Shown: positions 23,574 through 34,300, numbered from the stretch's first letter. The stretch is 64,000 nt of DNA from Lustribacter sp965277075 (GCA_965277075.1 OZ255707.1:682001-746000), one strand, 5' to 3'. Notes: generated from the sequence alone by a model not told the origin. Program-made: numbers and translations.

Positions 23574-24797
23574 CTAGTTCCAAATCGATGTGAACCACGT
23601 CCACAGCTTCGCGAACCCTCCGCCGCTACCGTGACCGTTAAGATGCGGCGCCGATTCGCCGCGCGGGCCGAACAAAATGAGTCCGACCGCTGTCGCGTAT
23701 TCCGGCTGTTTCACCGAATCGGTCAAACCGGCGATCGTCGACGGAACGCCGATACGAACGGGTAAGCCGAAAATTTCGGCGGCCGTCGTTTCGATGCCGC
23801 GCAGGTGAGCGCCGCCGCCGGTGAGGACGACTTCACTGAGCACTTGCTCGCGCGGCAAGCGGTCGAGAACGTTGTTCTTCGCGAGCCGGAACATTTCGAG
23901 AACGCGCGGCAGGACGATCGCACGTAACTGCGACGACGTCACCTCGCGCGTACTCCGTCCGTCGAGCGACTTCGCGTGAAAGCTTTGTTCGGCTTCGTCG
24001 CCGCGCATCAGTCCCGACCCGTACGTGCGCTTGACGTTTTCCGCTTCGGCGAACGTCGTCTTCAAACCGAGCGCGATGTCGTTCGTGAGAATGTTTCCCC
24101 CGACTGGAATCGTCGCGCTGTGAATGATCCCGCCGTTCGCGAAGACGGCGATGTCGGTCGTACCGCCGCCGATGTCGAGCAACACGCAGCCGACGTGCTT
24201 CTCTTCGGCGAGTAACGTTGCTGCTGCCGAGGCCAGCGGTTCGAACACGATCGCCGCCGGTTCGAGACCAGCACGATGCACGCATTTGAGGACGTTCGCG
24301 ATGAAGGTCGCGCCGCCGGTGATGATGTGCGTGTCGACTTCAAGCCGGCCGCCCGACATTCCGACCGGATCGGTAACCCCGTCCTGTCCGTCGATCGTGT
24401 AATGCCGCGGCAACGCGTGGATGATTTGCCGATCGGCAGCGAGGTTGATGATCTTCGACGCGTCAACCACGCGGCGCACATCGGCGGCCACGACTTCGCG
24501 TTCGTCTCCGGAAACGGCGACGACGCCGCGGTTGTTGGTCGAATTGATGTGCTCGCCGGTGACGCCGACGTACACGTACGAGACGTGCACGCCCGCCATC
24601 CGCTCGGCTTTTTCCGTCGCGGCTTCGATCGCTTTGACCGTCTCTTCGAGATCGGTGACGACGCCCTTGCGCATCCCCGTCGAGGGCGCCTCGCCGATAC
24701 CGATGATCTCGAGGCCGTCCGGCCCGGCGGCAGCGACGACGGCACACGTTTTGGTCGTGCCGATGTCGAGCCCGGCGATTATCTCGCCGCGTGCCAC
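23574..24797 (-). CDS. ftsA: Cell division protein FtsA
   Basis: An actin-fold ATPase of about 407 residues that tethers FtsZ to the membrane. Motifs: IIAGLDIGTTKTCAVVA (phosphate 1), VGCVLLDIGGGTTDIAVF (phosphate 2), VVLTGGGAHLRGIE (adenosine), and a C-terminal segment GGGFAKLWTWFTSIWN that is a good amphipathic membrane-targeting helix. The 1C domain (ISTNNRGVVAVSGDEREV region) is present. The start is uncertain: I use the GTG at 24797, just before the conserved fold; an ATG at 24827 is possible, and neither has a strong ribosome site. The gene lies 119 bases upstream of ftsZ. Confidence 0.97.
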   Translation of the reverse strand: MARGEIIAGLDIGTTKTCAVVAAAGPDGLEIIGIGEAPSTGMRKGVVTDLEETVKAIEAATEKAERMAGVHVSYVYVGVTGEHINSTNNRGVVAVSGDEREVVAADVRRVVDASKIINLAADRQIIHALPRHYTIDGQDGVTDPVGMSGGRLEVDTHIITGGATFIANVLKCVHRAGLEPAAIVFEPLASAAATLLAEEKHVGCVLLDIGGGTTDIAVFANGGIIHSATIPVGGNILTNDIALGLKTTFAEAENVKRTYGSGLMRGDEAEQSFHAKSLDGRSTREVTSSQLRAIVLPRVLEMFRLAKNNVLDRLPREQVLSEVVLTGGGAHLRGIETTAAEIFGLPVRIGVPSTIAGLTDSVKQPEYATAVGLILFGPRGESAPHLNGHGSGGGFAKLWTWFTSIWN

Positions 24798-24907
24798 GAC
24801 AACGCGCCGGGAGGGCGCAGCCCACACATCGAGGGGCGAGCGCAGCGAACGTCCGTCATACTATGAGCACTACATATTGTGGGTGCGCGAGCAATCACCT
24901 ACGAGAT

Positions 24908-25666
24908 TTACGGGAATTCGACCACCGGCGTATCGGGAGCGCGCAAGTCGATCGCGTGCAATTTTTTTATGCCGGCCGTGCTGCGCCGTATCGGTTCGAC
25001 GAGCGCAAGTTTCGTCGCAAGATCGTCGTCCGCGCCGAAGCGCAGGATGACACCGTCGCTGTCGACGGCCTCGAGTTGACCGAAACGGTCGCGGCGCACG
25101 ATGCGCACCGGAATGCGATCTCCGATCGCTTTGGCGTCGGCAAGGAGCCGATCGATGTCCGGGGTCGTAAGCGTTGCGCCGGGCGGCGGCGCGGGCTCGC
25201 CGCCGGCGTCGACGAGCGGCAATTCCCGTTGTGCGCACGCGCGCTGCAAGACACGCGCGGTCGCGTCGATCGTGACGACGCCGTTCGACGTTCGCACGCA
25301 ACCGGTCGGCGTTCGCAACGTCACGTCGAACGCGATCGCCGGCTGCGGGAACTGCGAGCGGTGCACGCTCACGTCGAGCACATACGGAATCGCCTCGATA
25401 CGCGCTCGCATCGCTCCGGCATCGAGCAGCCAGAGATTGCTATCCGGAACCACGCGCGCCGCCTTCAACACGTCGCTGCTGCGAACGGGCGTACCCGAGG
25501 CAAGGGCGGCGCTGACCGCGCGTACGCGAAATTGCGGCGCTTCGACCAGCGCGACGGCGACGGCCGCAACCGCGACGACGATCAACGCCGCAAACATCCA
25601 GAACGTTCGCACATGAACGGCGAGCGAGGTGCGGGAGCGACGGCGGCGCACGGTCCGAACGCTCAC
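24908..25666 (-). CDS. ftsQ: Cell division protein FtsQ/DivIB
   Basis: The 252-residue protein begins with a GTG at 25666 that overlaps the HAD gene's stop. It has a short, very basic cytosolic tail (VRRRRSRTSLAVHVR), one transmembrane helix (FWMFAALIVVAVAAVAVALV, about residues 22-41), a POTRA domain (FRVRAVSAALASGTPVRSSDVLKAARV...NLWLLDAGAMRARIEAIPYVLDVSVHRSQFP) and a beta domain. This matches FtsQ topology, and the place just upstream of ftsA and ftsZ agrees. It links early and late divisome proteins in the periplasm. Sequence identity in this family is always weak, so the call rests on layout plus context. Confidence 0.88.
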   Translation of the reverse strand: MSVRTVRRRRSRTSLAVHVRTFWMFAALIVVAVAAVAVALVEAPQFRVRAVSAALASGTPVRSSDVLKAARVVPDSNLWLLDAGAMRARIEAIPYVLDVSVHRSQFPQPAIAFDVTLRTPTGCVRTSNGVVTIDATARVLQRACAQRELPLVDAGGEPAPPPGATLTTPDIDRLLADAKAIGDRIPVRIVRRDRFGQLEAVDSDGVILRFGADDDLATKLALVEPIRRSTAGIKKLHAIDLRAPDTPVVEFP

Positions 25667-26460
25667 GTCAGGACGAACCGTTCGATCGCCTCGGCCACCC
25701 CGTCGTGCGCGACATCCCCGACGACCGCGTCCGCCTGTTGCAAAAGTTCGGGCGGACCCGAGCCCATCGCAACGCCGATTCCGGCAGCCTTGAGTAACGG
25801 GACGTCGTTCCACGCGTCGCCGACCGCGAGCGTCTCTTCAGGCGTCGTTGCATACTGTTGCGCGACGAATGCGAGTGCAGCCCCTTTGTTCACCTTCGGA
25901 TCGAGGATCTCGACAAAGTCGATGTTGCTGCGCGTGAGATACGCGCGGTCGCCGAGCTGCGACGTCAAAATTTCGAGGTAACGCGATGCGTTGTCCGGAT
26001 CGTCGACGAGCACGACCTTGATTGACGGACGTTGGGCAAACGCTTCGCGCAGCGACGGCACAACGTGCGGTTCCACCCGCGCCAGCTCGCTGTAGCGTTT
26101 GGAGAACCGATTGATCGACTGCACGTAGAGCACATCGTCGGCGTAACATTGAGCGTGAACACGGTGCTGCTCGGCCCACTCCAGCACGTCGCGCGTCACG
26201 TCTTGACGCACCGGCGTCATTTGCAGAATCTTTCCGCTCGTGACGTCGAAGATCGCGGCACCCTGGTAGCAGACCAGCGCACCGTCGATACCGAGTTCGT
26301 TCGCATACGGTCGTGCAGCTGCAAGCATTCGGCCCGAGACGATCGTGACGGCGACGCCGCGCTCGCGGGCCCGTTTCACCGCGTCACGAACGCGCGGCCG
26401 GATCGTCAAATCCGACCCGATGAGCGTTCCGTCGAGGTCGAGCGCGATCAGCCGAATCAT
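25663..26460 (-). CDS. HAD superfamily hydrolase, Cof/YbiV type
   Basis: The 265-residue protein starts MIRLIALDLDGTLIGSDLTI at 26460. HAD motif I is DLDGT, motif II is VTIVSGRM, the Lys is in DPKVNKGAALAFVAQQ, and motif IV is AVGDAWNDVPLLKAAGIGVAMGSG. The large type IIB cap between motifs II and III marks the Cof family, which dephosphorylates sugar phosphates, PLP, FMN and similar metabolites. Both ends overlap its neighbours by 4 bases, so it is translated with the lipoprotein and ftsQ. Confidence 0.95.
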   Translation of the reverse strand: MIRLIALDLDGTLIGSDLTIRPRVRDAVKRARERGVAVTIVSGRMLAAARPYANELGIDGALVCYQGAAIFDVTSGKILQMTPVRQDVTRDVLEWAEQHRVHAQCYADDVLYVQSINRFSKRYSELARVEPHVVPSLREAFAQRPSIKVVLVDDPDNASRYLEILTSQLGDRAYLTRSNIDFVEILDPKVNKGAALAFVAQQYATTPEETLAVGDAWNDVPLLKAAGIGVAMGSGPPELLQQADAVVGDVAHDGVAEAIERFVLT

Positions 26461-28127
26461 TGATAGAAAAACACGAGATAGACCGGGTTGACCGGGTCGA
26501 ACGGTACCGCCGTGGACGGAAGCTGCGCCGGACTTACGGTGAGAACGCTTCCGCTCAGCGTCAGCGGCGACGGAGTCGTCGCGGTGACCGGGCATACCGA
26601 CGCGCTGCACTCTTCGACTTCGTACGTTTTTCCCGCGGCCGCGGTGATGTTATCCGGCGGCACCGTCAGCGCCACGATCGAGCAGCCGGCACTACCGCAG
26701 CTGAATCCGTTCGACGTCACCGCCGGCGTCGCCGTGAGCGAAAGCACGTAGAAGACGGTTTGCGTATTAGGAATGATCGCACTCATCCCAGTGAAGAGCC
26801 CCGTTTGTGCCGCGACCGTGACCGTCGTCGCTGCGCTGAGACCGGCGAGTGTGACCGTGCTCGCGTACGAGCCGGCGCCTCCGTTCGGCGTGATGGCGGG
26901 AACCGGAATCGTTGCGACTCCACCCGCCGCGACGGCGACGGGCGAGGCCATGTTGCCGGCCGGGGTCTGCCGGCTTGAGTAGATCACCACGTAGATCGGC
27001 TGCGAACCGACGCTGGTGAACCCTTTGAACGCGCCCGGCCCGAATGTGATGGAGCCGCTCGACGTCGACGGTGCAACATTGATATCTTGCGCATCGAGCG
27101 GACATGCCGACGCCGTGCACAGCGCGCCGAAAATCGGATTACCGGTCGCGAGGTTCGACGGCAGTTGCAGCGTGATCTGCGGCGAGGTCAACGCGACCGT
27201 TGCCGACGACGTGAAGCCGACCGAGTACAGCGGGAAGTAGCTATTCGTCGTGCCGACGCCGGAGATTCCCCCCGGTAGGCCGGACGTTCCGCTCGTTGTG
27301 AGAGACGCTCCGCCCGCCGTCGCCGGCACGCTGACGTTTGCGATGAATCCGCCGCTCGTGACCGGCAACGTAAACGACTGCGCCACCCCAAGCGGCTCGG
27401 TCGTCGACACGACGACCGGAGTGGGCGTTGCCGCCGGCGCCGAACCGCTCGGTGAGGGTGACGGCGACGGCGTGGCCCCTGCGCCGAGATAGTAGAATTG
27501 GAGCAGGTACGTATCCGTCGTCGTCAGCGTTACATTCGCCAAGTTCGTGCTCGGAATGAAGCCGTTGGCGTTAGCGAACGTCACGATGCCGTTATTGGCC
27601 GCACTTCCCGGATACGTGTTGATGTACGTGTTCGTCGTGAGGTCGTCGAGTTCGACAAAGTATGGAACGTTCGTTGGGCTACCCGATCCGAGGTTGAGTA
27701 CTTCGCCGCTGAAGATACTGGCCGGCACGGCGGTACCGAGCGTGAAGGTCACGTACAGCGCGGCCGTCGCGTTCGTGCGCGCGAGCGGTTGACGTCTGGC
27801 GGACGTCGGTACCGGCGCGTTGGTCGGCGGAGCCACCTGCGACGTCGTCGCGAGCGCAATGCCCGCCGACGGAAACGGTGACGGCGACGGCGACGCGCTC
27901 GAACCGACGTAATTCAACGTCGCTGCGTTACCGCCGGAGACGGCGGGCAGCGGAACGGATCCCGCGATCGTCGTCAAGGTCACCGAATACGATACGGTTG
28001 CCGGCAGCGAGGTCGATGACGGGCCGGGCGTACTGTTGTTGTTACCGTTGCAACTTGCGACGAAAAACGCGCCGCAAACAACGGCAAGCGGCGCGAGCAC
28101 GCGCAGCATGCGCTTTGAACCGAACAT
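26457..28127 (-). CDS. Large Ser/Thr/Gly-rich secreted lipoprotein, unknown function
   Basis: The 556-residue protein has a lipoprotein signal (LAPLAVVCGAFFVASCNG; lipobox VASC, Cys26) with GGAGG six bases before the ATG. The mature part is Thr/Ser/Ala/Gly-rich, poor in charges, and built of beta-strand-like segments with linkers rich in SPSPSP (two places, near residues 80 and 220). Paired Cys occur in ALCTASACPLD, FSCGSAGCSI and EECSASVCPV, likely disulfides. It is probably a surface adhesin-like or envelope protein. It shares no recognisable domain. It is the first gene of the unit that runs into ftsQ-ftsA-ftsZ, which is an unexpected partner. Confidence 0.75.
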   Translation of the reverse strand: MFGSKRMLRVLAPLAVVCGAFFVASCNGNNNSTPGPSSTSLPATVSYSVTLTTIAGSVPLPAVSGGNAATLNYVGSSASPSPSPFPSAGIALATTSQVAPPTNAPVPTSARRQPLARTNATAALYVTFTLGTAVPASIFSGEVLNLGSGSPTNVPYFVELDDLTTNTYINTYPGSAANNGIVTFANANGFIPSTNLANVTLTTTDTYLLQFYYLGAGATPSPSPSPSGSAPAATPTPVVVSTTEPLGVAQSFTLPVTSGGFIANVSVPATAGGASLTTSGTSGLPGGISGVGTTNSYFPLYSVGFTSSATVALTSPQITLQLPSNLATGNPIFGALCTASACPLDAQDINVAPSTSSGSITFGPGAFKGFTSVGSQPIYVVIYSSRQTPAGNMASPVAVAAGGVATIPVPAITPNGGAGSYASTVTLAGLSAATTVTVAAQTGLFTGMSAIIPNTQTVFYVLSLTATPAVTSNGFSCGSAGCSIVALTVPPDNITAAAGKTYEVEECSASVCPVTATTPSPLTLSGSVLTVSPAQLPSTAVPFDPVNPVYLVFFYQ

Positions 28128-28195
28128 CCTCTACCTCCGGGGGCGTTGGGACGCTCTACGACGGTTGAGCACTTCCCCCCCTTGCTCGCGCCCGG

Positions 28196-29476
28196 TTAGC
28201 GGCGCATGCGCGCGGTTCGTGCGTGCGCGGGCAATCCTTCGAAATCGGCGAGCGCGGCCAATACGTCGGCGTCGCCCTGCATGCGCGCGCGACTGTTTTC
28301 GACGAGCGACATCGTGCGGTAGAAGTCTGCGGTTCGCAAGCCCGATGAGAAGCGGCCGGCGCCCGATGTCGGCAACGTGTGATTAGTTCCCGCGATGTAG
28401 TCACCGGCGGCAACCGGCGTTTGCTCGCCGACAAAGATCGCGCCGGCGCGGCGAACGCGAGGAACGAGCGCCCACGGATCTGCCACCTGCAACGAGAGAT
28501 GCTCCGGCGCGAAACGTTCGATCACGCTCAGTACCTGCTCCTCGGTCGTCGCGTAAATGAGCCAGGTCCGCTCCGCGAGGACGCGCTCGACGATGTCGCT
28601 CCGTCCCGTCGCGCGCGCAAAATCTCCGTCAAGCAACGCAGCGACGGCGTCGAGGATGCCGCGATCACGCGACACGGCGGCAACGCGCGCCAGTGGATCG
28701 TGCTCGGCTTGCGCGAGAATTTCGGCGGCGACGAAATCGGCTCGCGCGCGTTCGTCGCAGACGACGAGCACTTCCGAGGGCCCGGCGAGGCCGTCGATGC
28801 CGCATACCCCGAACATCTGGCGTTTTGCTTCCGTGACGTAGACGTTACCGGGGCCGACGATCTTGTCGACCGCGGCGATCGTCGCGGTGCCGTACGCGAG
28901 CGCGGCGACCGCTTGCGCACCGCCGATCGCGTAGAGCTCATCGACGTCGCACAAACTGCACGCATACAGGATTGCCGCGTTCATCGCGCCGTCGTGCTGC
29001 GGTGGTGAGGCGACCACGATACGATCGACTCCGGCGACGTTCGCGGGAACGACCGTCATCAATACCGTTGAGGCATAAGCCGCGGTGCCGCCGGGCACGT
29101 ACGCGCCGACGCTCGCGAGCGGACGCCAGAGGAACGCGAACTGCGTCATGTCGTTTTCGTGGTAACGGATATCGTCCGGGATTTGGCGAGCGTGATACGC
29201 CGCGATGCGTTCCCGGGCGAGTTCAAGACCCGTTGCGATCGCTTCGGGTACCAGGCCGCGCGCGTTCTTGCGCGACGGCACGTCGACGCGCAACGTCGCG
29301 GAACTCGCATCGGCATAATCGAAGCGGCGCGTATATTCGACGACCGCGGCATCACCGCGTTCGCGCACGTCGTCGAGGATCGCGCTGACACGATCGCGGA
29401 TGTCACGTGGTGCATTCCAGCCGCCGGTAAAGAGCAGCGCGAGGGCGTGCTCGTCCGTTGCTTCGACGACGATCAT
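28196..29476 (-). CDS. hisD: Histidinol dehydrogenase
   Basis: The 426-residue enzyme catalyses the last two oxidations of histidine synthesis. Family motifs: RPLASVGAYVPGGTAAYASTVLMTVVPANVAGV, ALAYGTATIAAVDKIVGPGNVYVTEAKRQMFG, DGLAGPSEVLVVCD, and HLSLQVADP with the zinc and catalytic His, plus AAGDYIAGTNHTLPTSGAGRFSSGL near the end. Length fits the family. The start overlaps the hisG stop by 4 bases. No further his genes follow; the next gene downstream is unrelated. Confidence 0.98.
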   Translation of the reverse strand: MIVVEATDEHALALLFTGGWNAPRDIRDRVSAILDDVRERGDAAVVEYTRRFDYADASSATLRVDVPSRKNARGLVPEAIATGLELARERIAAYHARQIPDDIRYHENDMTQFAFLWRPLASVGAYVPGGTAAYASTVLMTVVPANVAGVDRIVVASPPQHDGAMNAAILYACSLCDVDELYAIGGAQAVAALAYGTATIAAVDKIVGPGNVYVTEAKRQMFGVCGIDGLAGPSEVLVVCDERARADFVAAEILAQAEHDPLARVAAVSRDRGILDAVAALLDGDFARATGRSDIVERVLAERTWLIYATTEEQVLSVIERFAPEHLSLQVADPWALVPRVRRAGAIFVGEQTPVAAGDYIAGTNHTLPTSGAGRFSSGLRTADFYRTMSLVENSRARMQGDADVLAALADFEGLPAHARTARMRR

Positions 29477-30099
29477 ACCGGGACGTTGCGTTCGAGGCGC
29501 TCGAGCAATGCCGTCAATTCGTCGTATTTCGTACGGAAGCGCACCGGATTGACCACGAAGCGCGCGGTGCTCTCGGCGATTTCATCGACGATCACCATAT
29601 CGTGTTCGCGCAGCGTATTCCCGGTCGCGACGAGGTCGACGATCAAGTCGGCGAGGCCGACGAGCGGGCTCAGCTCGACCGAACCGTGCAGCGGGATCAG
29701 CTCGACCGGCAAATCGCGTTCGGCGAAATAGGCGTTCGCCGAACGCTCAAACTTCGTCGCCACCCGCAAGAACGTCGGAAACGGTGCGCCTTCGTGATAG
29801 CGGTCGATACGACGTGCGGCGACGCACAGCCGGCAGTAGCCGAATCCGAGATCGGCCAGCTCGCTCACCGAGCGGTCCGTCTCCCAGAGAACGTCTTTGC
29901 CGACGATACCGCAGTCGGCCGCGCCGAATTCGACGTACGCGGGCACATCGGTGGGTCGCAAGAACAGCAACTGCGTTCCGTCGGGCGTCACGACGGCGAG
30001 CTTCCGGCCGGCGTCGGCGGGGACGTCGATACCGGCCGCGCGCAGTCGCGCCGCAGCGTCGTCGTACAACGCGCCTTTCGGCATCCCGATCGTGAGCAT
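29473..30099 (-). CDS. hisG: ATP phosphoribosyltransferase catalytic subunit, short form
   Basis: The 208-residue protein is the short form of HisG, which lacks the regulatory C-terminal domain and needs HisZ. Motifs: MLTIGMPKGALYDDA at the start, VPAYVEFGAADCGIVGKDVLWE, and the PRPP loop LADLIVDLVATGNTLREHDMVIVDEIAESTARFVVNP. It condenses ATP with PRPP in the first step of histidine synthesis. Its partner hisZ lies immediately upstream, with start and stop overlapping by one base (TGATG), as expected for the hetero-octamer. Confidence 0.98.
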   Translation of the reverse strand: MLTIGMPKGALYDDAAARLRAAGIDVPADAGRKLAVVTPDGTQLLFLRPTDVPAYVEFGAADCGIVGKDVLWETDRSVSELADLGFGYCRLCVAARRIDRYHEGAPFPTFLRVATKFERSANAYFAERDLPVELIPLHGSVELSPLVGLADLIVDLVATGNTLREHDMVIVDEIAESTARFVVNPVRFRTKYDELTALLERLERNVPV

Positions 30100-31310
30100 C
30101 AGTGCGTTTCGCGATTCCGCGCGTAGCTCGCGAGCGGTAACCGGTCCTCGGGCGCCGGCGAGACGCGCAATTCGCGCACGGTCCCGTCATCGGCGACGAC
30201 GACGCGCGGAATGGCGTGCGCACGCGCTTCGGCGATCAGCGTCGCGTCATCCTGACCGCTCGACGTATAGCGGACGATGTTTCCGGCTGCCCGTTCGCGC
30301 GCCGCAACGATGTCCGCGCCGCTCACGAGCACGTCCACCCGATGACGGCGGCGCACGATGTGTTTGCCACGCCGCTCGAGCGCGATCAGCAGCCGTTCGA
30401 CACCGGCCGTCCAGCCGACGGCGGGAACGTTGTAGCCGAATTTGGGCAGGAGCGAGTCGTAGCGGCCGCCGCCGCACACCGAGAAGCCGATCTCCGGGAC
30501 GTAGCCCTCGAAGATGAAAGCCGTGTAGTAATTCAGGTCGCGCAACAGCGCGAAATCGATCGAGACGCGATCCCCATAACCGAGCGCCTCGGCGCGGCCG
30601 AGCAAGGTGTCGAGCCGGTCGAGCGCCGCATTCGAATCGGGCGTACGGCAGAGCGAACGCGCGGCTTCGATGCCCTCGCGGCCGCCGCGCCGTAATGCAA
30701 AATTGACGAGCTGGGGTTTGTCGAGCCGGCGCAGTCCGACGATGTTGCGCTCTTTGATGAGTGCTTTGGCCGCCGAGGCTGCAATGCCGTCGAGTCCGAC
30801 GCCGGCGAGCAATCCGTCGACGACGCGCGAGTCGTTGATGTCGAAACGTGCGTCGCGCATACCGATCTCGTCACACGCTTCAATCGCCATGAACAACGTC
30901 TCGGCGTCCGCGTCGACGCCGGGCGAGCCGATCAGCTCGACGCCGGCTTGCGTGAACTCGCGCATCCGGCCCTCTTGCGGCTGTTCGTAGTAGCGAAACG
31001 CCGTCGCGACGTACGACAAGCGCAGCGGCAGCGTCGCCTCGCGCATTCGCGTCGACACGAGGCGCGCGATCGGCGTCGTCATTTCCGGACGCAGAGCGAG
31101 CGTCGTCGAGCGACGATCGTTGAATTGGAACGAAAGGTCGAGCATTTCGTCGCCCAGCCCTTTCTCGACAACGTCGAACCGCTCGAATGTCGGCGTCTGC
31201 ACCTCCTCGTACGACCAGCGCCCGAACACCGCTCGTAAGATCTGCTCCACGTCGCGCTTCCGAGCCAGCTCGTGAGGGAGCCAATCCCGTACGCCCTGCG
31301 GCAGTCTCAT
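30099..31310 (-). CDS. hisZ: ATP phosphoribosyltransferase regulatory subunit HisZ
   Basis: The 403-residue protein is a HisRS-like paralogue: MRLPQGVRDWLPHELARKRDVEQILRAVFGRWSYEEVQTPTFE, motif 2-like LRLSYVATAFRYYEQPQEGRMREFTQAGVELIGSP, and motif 3-like VPAVGWTAGVERLLIALE. Its place next to short-form hisG and the lack of a separate tRNA-binding signature argue for HisZ rather than histidyl-tRNA synthetase, although the C-terminal domain (VDVLVSGADIVAARERAAG) resembles the anticodon-binding fold. The ATG at 31310 is 16 bases after the dnaE stop. The reading frame extends further upstream but only as antisense-like sequence within dnaE. Confidence 0.92.
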   Translation of the reverse strand: MRLPQGVRDWLPHELARKRDVEQILRAVFGRWSYEEVQTPTFERFDVVEKGLGDEMLDLSFQFNDRRSTTLALRPEMTTPIARLVSTRMREATLPLRLSYVATAFRYYEQPQEGRMREFTQAGVELIGSPGVDADAETLFMAIEACDEIGMRDARFDINDSRVVDGLLAGVGLDGIAASAAKALIKERNIVGLRRLDKPQLVNFALRRGGREGIEAARSLCRTPDSNAALDRLDTLLGRAEALGYGDRVSIDFALLRDLNYYTAFIFEGYVPEIGFSVCGGGRYDSLLPKFGYNVPAVGWTAGVERLLIALERRGKHIVRRRHRVDVLVSGADIVAARERAAGNIVRYTSSGQDDATLIAEARAHAIPRVVVADDGTVRELRVSPAPEDRLPLASYARNRETH

Positions 31311-31326
31311 ATCGGCGACTCGCGCA

Positions 31327-34300
31327 CTACGCGGGAGCGCCGGCGCGCACGTTGCCGGCACCGACGATGCGTTCCAACCGGGCGCGCACGTACGGCGCGT
31401 TGGCGATGCCGCGCGAACTGCATTTCGATTGTCCGGAGATGTGGACGATAAGCGGAATCGTACCGGGTGATTCTTCGAGCAATTGAGCGAGCGCGTCGAC
31501 GTGATCGCGCGTTGCAACGGTGACGTGCCAGCCCACGGGATCCGGCGCGGACGCGTGCCGTTCGAAGCGCGCGACGTCGTTGACGGACACGCTGAATTCC
31601 AGCGGCGTCTCTTCACCGGGCACGGCTCCGCGCCGTTCCCGCAACCGCAGGCGGCCGTTGATCGTGACGATCTCATCCTCGACAAACGCAGCCTGCAACT
31701 GCGGATAGGACTTCGGAAAGACGATGCACTCGATCGCGCCGCTCATATCTTCGACGGTCGCAATGAGCATCTGCGCCTGCGCCTTCGTCATCGTGCGACG
31801 TACGGCCGTGACGAGCCCGGCGATGCGTACCGGCGCGTCGTCTTCGACCGTGCGCAGGTTTTTCACGGGCGTCGCGCCGGCGCGTACGAGCGCGTCGGCG
31901 ACGTCCGCGAGCGGATGACCGGAGACGAAAATGCCGAGCGTTTCTTTTTCCCACGTCAGCGCTTCCATCGTACTCGGCGGCGCGATCGAACGCAGCACGG
32001 GCACGAATGCCGGCGCCGCTTCTTCCATCATGCCGAAGAGCGACGCCTGACCCAACTCGCGGTCGCGCGACTCGCGCGCGGCGGCTTCGAGCGCGCCGTC
32101 GAGCGCGTCGAGCAGTTGGGCCCGGTTTCCCGGCAACGTATCGAGCGCACCGCATTTGATCAGCGCTTCGTACACCTTACGATTCGCCGTCTTGGTTCCG
32201 ACGCGCTTCACAAGATCGAACAGATCGATGAACGCACCGCCGGCTTCGCGCTGAGCGAGAATCGCCGCGACGGCACCCTCGCCAACGCCCTTTACCGCCG
32301 CCAGACCGAATCGGATCTGTTCGCCGACGACGGTGAACGCGACCAGCGACGCGTTGACGTCCGGCGGCAGCACGGCGATGCCCATCTTCTTCGCTTCGTC
32401 GATGTACTCGACGAGTTTGTCGGTTTTGTCGCGCACCGACGACATCAGTGCCGCAAAATATTGCAGCGGATAATTCGCCTTCAAGTATGCGGTCTGATAC
32501 GATATCCAACCGTATGCGGCCGAGTGACACTTGTTGAAACCATAGCCGGCAAACGGTTCGATCTGCCCGAAGATTTGGTCGGCCAGCGACGCCTCGATAC
32601 CGTTCGCGACGCAGCCTTCTACGAAACGATCGTGATAGAGCGAAATCTTATCTTTTTGCTTCTTTCCCATCACCTTGCGGAGCTCGTCGGCACCGCCCAT
32701 GGTGAAACCGCCGAGGTCACGCGCGATCTGCATAACTTGCTCTTGATAGCAAATTACCGAATAGGTCTCTGCGAGAATCGGTTCGAGCTTCGGATGGAGA
32801 TACGCCATCTTCTTGCGGCCGTTTTTTATGGCGATGTATTGCGGTATCAACTCCATCGGGCCCGGCCGGTAGAGGGCGATGAGCACGATGATATCGTCGA
32901 GTCGTGTCGGCTTGAGGTCCACACAGACGCGCTTCATGCCGTCCGACTCGAGCTGGAAGACGCCGAGCGTCTCGCCGCGGCCGAGCATCTCGTACGTGCG
33001 CGCATCGTCGTCGGGAACCGTCGCAAGGTCGAACGCCGGAGCCGTCGTGCGCCGGATTTCGTCGCTGGCGGCTTTCATGACGGTCAGGTTGCGCAAACCG
33101 AGAAAGTCGAACTTCAACAGTCCGATCCGTTCGACCATGTTCATGTCGTACTGCGTGTTGACGTCGTTCTCGCCGAGCTTGACGAGCGGAACGTGATCGG
33201 TGAGCGGATTCTTCGAGATGACGACGCCGGCAGCGTGCGTGGAGGCGTGTCGGGCGAGGCCTTCGATCGAATTCGCGGTATCGATCAACTTGCGCGTCTG
33301 CGGATTCCCGTTGTAGAGCATCTTCAGTTCGGGAATCTGTTCGAGCGCGGCGCTGATCGAGAGGCCGCCGGGGCCCGAAGGGATCAGCTTGGCAACGCGG
33401 TCGACATCCGGTAACGGCACGGCGAGCGCGCGTCCCGCGTCACGCACCGCGGCGCGTGCGGCCATCGTTCCGAAGGTCACGATCTGCGCGACGCGCTCTT
33501 GACCGTACTTTGCGGTGACGTATGCGATGACTTCATCGCGCCGCTCGACACAGAAGTCGGTGTCGATATCGGGCATCGAGATGCGCTCGGGGTTCAAGAA
33601 CCGCTCGAAGATCAATTTGAATTTTATCGGATCGAGATCGGTGATCTTCAGACAGTACGAGACCACCGATCCGACGGCCGAACCGCGACCGGGGCCGACC
33701 GGGATGTCGTGATCGCGCGCAAACTTGATGAAGTCCCACACGATGAGGAAGTACGAACTAAAACCCATCGCGACGATGACGCCGAGTTCGTACTCGAGCC
33801 GCTCGCGCAATTCGGCGTCGTCCTTCGCGCGTCGCTCACCGTAACGCTCGAGCAAACCTTGCTCGCAGACGAGGCGCAAATAGTGGTCGGCGCTCATCTC
33901 GACCGTCCGGTCGGCGGACGTATCCGTCCCCGTGTCGGCTGCCGACCCCGCGAGGACGCCCGCCACGTCGGTCGCCGGCGTGCTCGGCACCGGATAATCG
34001 GGAAGATAGAAGATCTTCTCGGGAATCTTCAGGTCGATGCGCTTGACGATCTCCAGCGTGTTGTCACACGCCTCGGGGACGTCGGCGAAGAGCTCGCGCA
34101 TCTCCCGTGCCGACTTCACGTAGAACTCGTCGGAGAAGAACTTCATGCGGCTCGTGTCGGCGACCGTTTTGCCGGTACCGATGCACAGCAGCACGTCGTG
34201 CGCCTGCGCGTCACCGCGCGAGAGATAGTGCGAGTCGTTCGTCGCAACGAGGGGCAGATCGAGTTCGCGCGCGACGGAGATCAGACCGGCATTGACGATC

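Noticed and set aside
26457..28127. Tandem repeats in the lipoprotein
   Set aside because: The SPSPSP stretches are short low-complexity linkers, not a regular repeat array.
31483..33414. A 643-residue plus-strand frame
   Set aside because: It is antisense to dnaE, rich in Arg/Asp/Val, with no family signature. The dnaE frame explains the sequence.
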